From Peromyscus leucopus (Eukaryota; Chordata; Mammalia; Rodentia; Cricetidae): a stretch of 64,000 nucleotides of DNA. Location: NCBI RefSeq assembly GCF_004664715.2, contig NC_051084.1:58833334-58897333 (forward strand). Direction: 5' to 3'. Every line of letters begins with the position of its first letter. The stretch's first letter is position 1. The notes beneath the pieces are model-generated. The model had not been told where the DNA came from and searched no databases. It saw only the letters and a list, made by a program, of their open reading frames with translations. A program made the translations under genes and the position numbers. Positions 56,691 to 64,000 of the stretch are shown in pieces.

Positions 56691-57129
56691 AACTCCACGC
56701 AAATTCTTAGTTTTTTTCCACTTTTATCTCACTTAATGCTAGTTGTTTCAGCCACAACCCAATAACAAAGATATTTGGAGCTTCTGTGTGTATAAATATT
56801 CTCCTTTTGAAAGGTACGACTCATTTTTATTCCCCTGTGTACTTATTATCCTTAAAATGAAAACATAAATCAAACATTGATTGAGAATTAAAAATCAATA
56901 TGGAAAGTTCACTTGTACATATATAGCGTGATAAATTTCTGCACAAAGCTTTTTGTGTGTTTCTGTGCGACTTTCTTCTTGGTCAGAGTGCTTCGAACCC
57001 TTCTAGGTCCTCCCTTCCTCATCTGTCCGTCCCTCACACAACACTAGCTAGTATAATTTTACCTTTTGGCACAGATGGGCTTTTCCCTGGCATTTTAATT
57101 TTATATGACTGAAATAATAAAGTATTTAT
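56691..57129. other. AT-rich unassigned sequence
   Basis: Nothing recognised. Confidence 0.4.
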
Positions 57130-58560
57130 CTTAGTTTTATGGAGGGTAGGGAATAAAGTTGAATTTTATCCTTCTCCATGTAGCTTTCCAGTGTGACTAG
57201 CACCAGTTATTAAAGATGCTGTCTCCTTTACACGGAATATTGTTAGCTTCTTTGTCAAAAGTCAGGTGGCTGCAGGAATGTGAGTTTATATGTGGGTCCC
57301 TAATTCTATTCCGTTGATCAATAAGTCTATTATTATGCTTGCACCATGTTGTTTTGATTACTACAGCTACATATTTTAACTTGAAATCTGGATGGTGAGA
57401 CTTCCTGCATCAAACTCAACTCCAGATGGATCAAGGACCTCAACATGAGGTTGATACTCTGGTAGAGGAGAAAGTAGGGAGTGCACTTGAACTCACTGGC
57501 ATAGGAAAGAACTTTACAAACAGGACCCCAGGAGCACAGGAATTAAGACCAACATAAACAGGTTATCACAAAACTAAAAAGTTTCTGTTCAGCAAAGGAC
57601 AATATCACTAGATTAAAAGACCGCCTTCAAAAAGGTAAAAAATCTTTACCAGCTCCAATAAATGGTTAATACCTGTAATATACAAAAAATTCAAACAATT
57701 AAACAAGAAAATAAGCAACTCAGCAAAAAAAGATGGGGCATATAGTTAAAAGTGTTTTCAAAAGATGAAGTACAAATGGCAGAGAAACACTAAACAATGT
57801 TTAACATCCTTAGCCTTCAGGAAAATACAGATTAAAGATTTTATGTCATCCAATCAAAATGGCTAAGCAAGTTTAAAGATATGACAATAAATGCTAGCAT
57901 AGATATGGAGAAAGAGGAACACTTATTTACCACTCACGGGAATGCAAACTAGTGTAGTCACTGTGGAAATCAGTATTGAGTTTCACCAAAAACTGTCTTC
58001 ATAAAAATAGTTCTACCATTTGACCCAGTTATTTCACTCTTGGATATAAACCCAAAGGACTCCATATCCTACTCTAGAGATACCTACTCATTTGTGTTCA
58101 TTGCTGCTCTATCCACTACAGATAAGAAATAGAAACAGCCTAGATGTCCACCAACTAATGAATGGATAATGAAAATATAGTATATTTACACAAAATTTAT
58201 TCAGCTATTAAAAACAAAATTACAAAATTTACTGGTAAATGGTTGGAGCTGGAAACAATCATTCTGAATGAGGCAATCCAGATCCAGAAAAAAAAATGTC
58301 ATGTATTTTCTCTCATCTGTGGATGTTAGCTTTAAATCTTCAGATACGTGTGTTTCATTTGGAGTACAAGTAAAGTTTAGGAAATTACTAAGACTGTCCC
58401 TCCTGCCATTGTGGGGGGGGGCAGTCAAGGGAATTGAATGCATTGGTGTAAAGAATCAAAAGGGAATAAAGGAACAGGAAGGGTTAAGGTAGGTTTGAGA
58501 AATGGAGAGGAGGGATTAGGGAAAGAAATAAGTAACAATAAAGAACTTTTGAAAAAAATA
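57130..58560 (+). mobile_element. L1 with inverted 5' segment, diverged
   Basis: From about 57130 to 57404 the plus strand is reversed L1 ORF2 (gtgtgactagcaccagttat, ttctttgtcaaaagtcaggt). From 57405 it is forward ORF2 (ctcaactccagatggatcaa, ggacctcaacatgagg, tgcaaactagtgtagtcact, gaaacagcctagatgtccac), followed by a 3' UTR and aataaagaacttttgaaaaaa. Many stops are present. TSDs could not be found, as expected for an older copy. Confidence 0.8.
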
Positions 58561-58589
58561 TGAAAATCTACTACTGTAGAAATTTCCAA

Positions 58590-60200
58590 AAATATGTATT
58601 CATATTTATATGAGGGTGAGAGGGCGAGGGAGAGAGTGAGTAAGTTAAAATGTAGTCACCTGGTAATATGTCAGCAATGCTTGTACTAGATATCAGATGC
58701 TAGAAAATAACATATCCAGGGTCAGGTATGAGTTACTTTCTTTGGAGTTGTTGGCCAGTGTCATCCTAGAACCTTCAAATATTGCAAGGCTATTGCCATT
58801 GCTATTAGTTATCATGCAGACATTGGTGGCAAGACCCTATTGTTGAAGACATTACATGTGTGAGTCATAGGGCATGGAGAAATCAAGCTGGTGTGGACTG
58901 GGAAACTTTATTCATAGTGCTGGAAGCTGCTAGGTGAGCTATTAGAGGAGTAAAATAATTATCAGTCATGCTCAGCTATGACCCCTTCAAGCTACTATAC
59001 GGACTGACTTGGAAAAGCATGCTCACTGGTGTACTAGTGGCATAAACATCATGGGTGTAACCAGCCACTTTATGACTGGAGCTAAGTTCCGCTCAGTGAA
59101 ACCCATGGTACCATTATCAGGCTATACAGTTCATAGGCCCTAGGAAGTAGTTTTCGAATATTATTCTTCTAAGTTGACATGGTATTAAACTGACTCCTAA
59201 TGACTTATCATTATGCCCAGGGACCAGTGCATCTCTCAGTCCTCAATGGAGAAGCTTCTGTTTACAGTAGATGGTGATTAATAAAAGACCTATCACTGGC
59301 CGAGGCACAGAGAAGAGACTGCAGAATGTCCAGACTGAAAGGTGCTGTGGATATCACTCTATGTAAATAAAACACTGATGGCCAGTGACCAGGCAGGAAG
59401 TATAGGTGGGACAAAGAGAGAGGAGAATTGGGGAAACAGGAAGAAGGAGGGGAGAGACTGCAGCCACCGCCAGGACAAGCAGCATGTAGAGACTCTGGTA
59501 AGCCACCAGCCACGTGGCAAGGTATAGATTTATAGAAATGGGTTAATTTAAGATAAAAGAGCAGTTAGCAAGAAGCCTGCCACGGCCATACAGTTTATAA
59601 GTGATATAAGCGTCTGAGTGATTATTTTATAAGTGGATTGTGGGACTGCGGGGCTTGGGGAACCTGGAGAGAAGCCCTCCAGCAACAGAAAGGTAACATT
59701 TATACCACAACCCCCCTCACAGGGCTCAGGGGTCATTGTGAAAAGAGTGTAAGAGCCTGAGGTGGTGGATGACAACAAGGAGACATTCTCTTGTTTGACA
59801 CAGCAGGGAAGCTGGACACATGAACTTACAGTGTTTACATCAGAATGTACAAAACCTGTGTAAGCCCAAGCCAGGCCAAATAATAGCAAGGCAAGGAGTA
59901 TTGGGCACACAATCCATTCCCAAGATGGGGAGCTATTGACAATTGTTAACTGCTTGGAGAGAAAGAGACCGTTTTCTCTAAGATTGTATCTCCTGGTAAG
60001 TCAACCATCTCCAGTAGAATACCACATACTCAAGAATATTTGGGCAGCACAATTTGGTCAGGGAAGGATGCTCTATAGGCTGGGAGGCCAGCACCCTTAT
60101 GAAAATCTGGTGACAGTGCCTAGACAGTTTTGATTGAGTGCTATGTATGAGTATGTATGAGTAGCAAAACTGGAGGAAAAAGTTGACATTTAGGATGATG
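58590..60200 (+). mobile_element. L1 3' UTR (Lx-like), split by a solo LTR
   Basis: The left part holds gaccctattgttgaagacat and gagaagcttctgtttacagt. The right part holds gtaagagcctgaggtggtgg, gtgtaagcccaagccaggcc and gagctattgacaattgttaa. Both are ordered as in the rodent Lx 3' UTR. The LTR at 59343-59687 interrupts it. Confidence 0.78.
59343..59687 (+). mobile_element. Solo LTR of family C (345 bp) with 6-bp TSD
   Basis: It starts TGCTGTGGATATC and ends CTCCAGCAACA, with gaaagg directly on both sides (59337-59342 and 59688-59693). It contains gtaaataaaacactgatggc, accaggcaggaagtatagg, agccacgtggcaaggtatag and gtgattattttataagtgg. TG...CA ends and a 6-bp TSD identify a class II ERV solo LTR, inserted into L1 DNA. 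Confidence 0.93.
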
Positions 60201-60427
60201 CTACTTTTCTCTAGAGGAAGTTGACATTTGCTCCTGTCTATCACAACCTTAAGCAGCAGATTATGATGATTGTAGCTTAAGTAGTAGTCTTTTCAAGGGC
60301 TGCTGTTGGATTCGTTCTTCTTCTGCTGGTGTCAGCCTTTGTGAGTCCTAACTCCAAGTTCTCCCTGGCCACCTGCATTCCAGTCCTCATCCCCTAATCT
60401 TCTCATGGCTGTAAGAACTCTGCTGCA
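60201..60427. other. Unassigned sequence
   Basis: Nothing recognised. Confidence 0.4.
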
Positions 60428-60638
60428 TGTGCTAGAGAGTTGGCTCAGTGGCAACTAGCTGCTTTTCCAAAGGACCCGGGTTCAATTCCTAGCATCCACA
60501 TGGCAGTTTGCAATTGTCTCTAATTCTAGTTCCAGGGAATCTGATGCCCTCATCTGGCCTCCAAAGTCACCAGGTAAGCACATGGTACACAGACATACAT
60601 GCAGATGAAGCACCCATACACACAAACCAAATAAATGA
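60428..60638 (+). mobile_element. B2/B3-type SINE
   Basis: The head gctagagagttggctcagtg, then gacccgggttcaattcctag (good B-box), gttccagggaatctgatgcc, ctcatctggcctccaaagtc and an A-rich tail are all present. Confidence 0.92.
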
Positions 60639-62074
60639 AAGCTCTGCTCAGATCCTCAGGTTTTCAGGCCCATGCCTCTAAAGCAGAAAATGACTCTAGG
60701 AAAAGAGTGCCTCCATATACATGTGCTCTTAGTTCTCTAAGTCTGTCTGTCTTTAGGCATTATTCAGTTGTATTTCACTATTATGGGTTTTTTTTAAATG
60801 TCTTTAAAGTATTTAGGGTTTCCTTCATACAGTTTATTTTGTACTCACTGAAAAGTTAGTCTTCATTTCTAGACATTTATTCACCATGTGATCTTTTCCC
60901 CTTCTCCACTCTCTGCAAGACCTATTCATTTCACGACCGCTAACCATCTGTCTTCCTTCTTTCCCATGCAGTGGACAGTTAAAGTCTGTTTCTTCCTTGA
61001 TCTCGGGTATGTTTGACTTTGTAGATATTTCTTTTGCTGCTACCCCCTTCACTCCTCACGTAGCTCCTTCTGGTTGCTTGTCCCTTTCATGGTTACCTTA
61101 TCTCAGCTTTCCCCTCCAGTTCCTGCCCTTTAACGTGTCATCCTTTAAAACTAACCTTACACATTTTCTGTGGGGTGCATCATGCTCCTGATTTCAGCTA
61201 CCATTTGTATGCTGATGTTTTAAGACCTTTTCTCTTGAACTACAAGGTAGCACTTCTTTCTCTTATATATCTCCACTGTATGCTAAAAGGCATACCAAAC
61301 TAAGTATGTCCACAACACAGTCCACCATCTCTCATCAACTCTTCAGCCACATCCCATTTTAGGAGACAGACTCCCTCCCTCCACTGCTTTCCAGTCCAGG
61401 AGACACTGTGGGGTACCATTTTCCTTTCACTTCCTTCAGTCCCTAAGATGTCAGTTTCAAAGGTTTTAGTTTTAAATATGCACACTTCATGTTTTTAAAA
61501 TACTGGAGGTGCAATATCTACTTGATGGTGGAATTCACAGTAGAATTCACAGGCAGTAGAAGAGATGATAAAGAGGCATGGGATATAGTCAGCCTTTGAT
61601 GGCAAAGGCTGGTGAGAGTTCCGGATATACGGTGTTGCCCACACTCTACTAAGTCTCTCAAAACGCTGCCCTTTGTTCTCAAGTCAAGGATAGGACATTC
61701 TACTATGTCCTTTCTCCTACAGAGTCTATTCAAGGCATGTATGATTATTTCTGTCCACCCTGTTTGCATCACCGACTCAATTCTATATGTATTTAAAGCC
61801 TGAAGACACTAATTTACACATATCTTATAGGCCTATGTACAAAAAAAAGGGGTCTCATGCTAATGAGTCTTTATTTCTTCTTTTTCTTTATTGAGTTGTT
61901 TTACTATTTACACCATCATATTCATCAAAAACAATGTTTTCTTATTTTGCTCTCTGATGGCTTTAAGTGTATTCATGTTTAACCCTTAACTTGTGAACCA
62001 TTCTCGTGGGATCCAGGCCTCTACTTTCCACTCACTGTGGTCCTTAGTGCCCAGCATGAGGCTCAGCTGCAGCA
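60639..62074. other. Unassigned sequence
   Basis: Short frames only (up to about 84 codons), with no known motifs. Nothing recognised. Confidence 0.4.
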
Positions 62075-62089
62075 GTGTCTGGTTATTAT

Positions 62090-62390
62090 ATATTGCTTCA
62101 CAGAATAAAAATAAAATCACCAGGAGAAATCAGAATAAAAACTTTCAGGATTCCACTGTGATTCACAAAAGAGGCAAAGACACAGGGAGCAGAGGGAGGG
62201 AAGAAGAAATGGGACCAGGCTATAAAACTTCAAAGCCCATCCCTAGTGACTTTTTCAACTTCTTCCCACAAGGCTCTACCTCCTAAGTTTCCATAGCCTT
62301 CCAAAACAGTGCCATTATCCAGAGAACAAATGCTCAAACGCATGAGCCTATGGAAAACATTTCACATTCATGCCCCAACAACAACGCTGT
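62090..62390 (-). mobile_element. MaLR-type LTR (family A), diverged
   Basis: The plus strand has acttcaaagcccatccctag, then caaggctctacctcctaagt, then catgagcctatggaaaac and a late attcatgccccaacaacaa, the reversed family A LTR start. Confidence 0.65.
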
Positions 62391-62392
62391 CA

Positions 62393-62540
62393 TTTTCTTA
62401 TCTGTAAAACAAAGTTGTAATGACAGCATCTATATCACAAAAGTGCTATGAAGATCAAGGAAGTTAATGCAGAAAAACACTCTTGGTGTCTGGCTCATAC
62501 AAAGAGCCACATTATCATTGACTCTTGCTGAGTTCACCCC
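62393..62540 (+). mobile_element. MIR
   Basis: The sequence gtcattttcttatctgtaaa, then tgctatgaagatcaaggaag, then gtgtctggctcatacaaag matches the MIR 3' half (ctgtaaaatgggg, gaggatta, gtgcctggcacat). Confidence 0.7.
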
Positions 62541-62835
62541 TGGTCTAAAAAGTCAGGTTGTTTGGTATATTCTTGACATGCTGGGAAACAACTGGCCAAA
62601 GAAGGGAGCAATACAGTCAACAACTCCTTTTCTGCTTTATGTGTTCCCATCTCTGGGATACAGACAGATCTCTGCCTTCATGCACTCCTGTTTTAACAGG
62701 ATGGAGAGTGAATTAGTGTTCATAGAAAACCCCCAGGGAAATGACAAAACACAATCCATTCGGAGGGTGTTATGAACAGAAGGAACACATTGCTCTGCCA
62801 CCTGTAATCCAGGGATCAAGGAGGGCTGCTTAGAC

Positions 62836-63032
62836 CAGTGGTTCTCAGCCTTCCTAATGCTGTGACCCTTTGATACAGTTTCTCAGGCTGTGGTGACCCC
62901 CACCCCCAACCATAAGATTATTTTTGTTGTTACTTTACAACTGTAATTCTGCTACTGTTATGAATTGCCATGTAAATATCTGATATGCAGGGTATATGAT
63001 ACAGAACCCCCATGAAAGGGTCATTTGACTCA
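62836..63032 (+). mobile_element. URR1-type hAT-Charlie element
   Basis: It starts cagtggttctcagccttcct and continues with gctactgttatgaattgcc and gatatgcagggtatatgata. The right end is eroded at gggtcatttgac. Confidence 0.9.
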
Positions 63033-63435
63033 GCCACAAGAGAGGAAGGTATCTGCTCAAGAGGGACACTTCATGGAATTTTCTATAAATATAAAAATTC
63101 TATAAATATATTCTATAAATATAAAAAAGGACATGGAAGTGTTTGTTTGGGAAAAGAGTCAAAACAACACAGAATCTCAATGTTTATTTTCTTGAAGCCT
63201 TTTCAGAATTAAACAGTGGGTACAAGTGATGAACAATAACTACAATATATCCTTTTGCTCAGTTAGTTGAGTTTGGTAGGAGTTAGATGATAGAAAGACA
63301 CAAAAATAAAACAAAATAAACAAAGACAAACAAACAAACAAAAACCTGTAACACTGAAGATCGATATGTAAGTGTAGCTGGCTCTTTGCTGTGGGAAGCA
63401 AATGACCTTGAGTCCAAACTATTGGTGTAGAGAAG
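63033..63435. other. Unassigned sequence with ATAA and AAAC runs
   Basis: The sequence ttctataaatataaaa occurs three times in 63079-63125, a small local repeat. An AAAC-rich run lies at 63300-63345. Nothing else recognised. Confidence 0.5.
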
Positions 63436-63623
63436 CAGTTCTCAACATATGGGTCATGACCCCTTTGTTAAACCTCTATTTCCAAAAAATATTTAAATTG
63501 TAATTCATAACAGCAACAAAATAACAGTTATGAAGTAGCAATGAAAATAACTGTGGTTCGGGGTCACCACAAAATGAAGAACTGTACTTAAGGCTCGCAG
63601 CGTAGGAAGGTTGAGAACCACTG
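63436..63623 (-). mobile_element. URR1-type hAT-Charlie element
   Basis: The plus strand starts cagttctcaacatatgggtc and ends aggttgagaaccactg, giving inverted ends on both sides. Its middle is ataacagttatgaagtagca. It points opposite to the copy at 62836. Confidence 0.92.
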
Positions 63624-64000
63624 GTATAGGCAGACATTGCTGCATTGTTTATGTCGTCCCAACACTATTTAATTTCACCACCACTTTGCAGACACCCCAG
63701 GGGGAATTGTGTGATCTCCAAGAAAGGTTAATAACTTCCTAGACTTAAAAGTGAATAGTTGGCTTTGACTGCAAGCAATATAAAGCATGCTGGTTAAAGA
63801 ATAAATGTTCTTTGCTTCATGTAACACATTCAAATTGCGATCTAGAGACTCAGAGTTTTGTCAAAGTTCACTTCTTTGCAATTACTTTTGTCTTTCTCAT
63901 AGCTCCCAGAGGGTTGCATCACCTTTCTGCACACCTGCAATTCGGGTGCAGAGAGAAGGAGGAGCCAAAAGGGGGACCCCTACTGTGGAAAACCAGAAAC
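63624..64000. other. Unassigned sequence
   Basis: Nothing recognised. Confidence 0.4.

Noticed and set aside
63428..63631. 8-bp hAT TSD around the URR1 copy
   Set aside because: The flanks (tagagaag and gtataggc) do not match.

Overview
This window looks like nuclear DNA from a muroid rodent, most likely a cricetid (hamster, vole or deer-mouse type). I reach this from its repeats: B1 elements on both strands, several with the tail variant tccaggaaaggcgcaaag that I associate with cricetids, B2/B3 and B4-type SINEs, Lx-like L1 3' UTRs, URR1-type hAT elements, MaLR LTRs, and LTR-like repeats that I remember as common in cricetid genomes. Family names come from memory of consensus sequences, not from a search. 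The species is not determined.

I could not support any intact host protein-coding gene, tRNA, rRNA or CRISPR array. The long open frames lie in unique non-coding sequence, simple repeats or decayed transposons. The window is best read as intergenic or deep intronic DNA.

Layout: 1-7.5 kb is mostly unique DNA with a 208-nt pure pyrimidine tract, scattered SINEs and a MIR. 7.5-12.3 kb is dense in old L1, MaLR LTRs and an LTR-like insertion with a 6-bp target-site duplication (TSD). 12.8-16.0 kb holds an ancient MaLR, a tandemly duplicated Tigger-like piece with an inverted partner 2.5 kb away, and a URR1. 18.86-20.51 kb is a clean L1 insertion with an inverted 5' half and a perfect 15-bp TSD. 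21.4 kb has a near-perfect 116-bp tandem duplication. 24.5-29.5 kb is packed with solo LTRs and SINEs.

30.5-41.7 kb is a nested complex. An old L1 is cut by a MaLR LTR plus internal region, which is cut by a roughly 7.1-kb class II (betaretrovirus-like) endogenous provirus on the minus strand. The provirus has recognisable LTR, PBS-like and PPT sequences and gag, pro and pol remnants, all broken. An inverted MaLR LTR carrying a young B1 follows it.

42-64 kb contains long L1 3' UTR segments on both strands, a second L1 with an inverted 5' end, a solo LTR with a 6-bp TSD inside an L1 3' UTR, a composite B1-bearing repeat, MIR/L2 relics and two URR1 copies. The provirus genes once worked together (gag capsid, protease, reverse transcriptase), but none is functional here. 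No novel coding system is evident; the most informative content is the insertion, inversion and duplication history.
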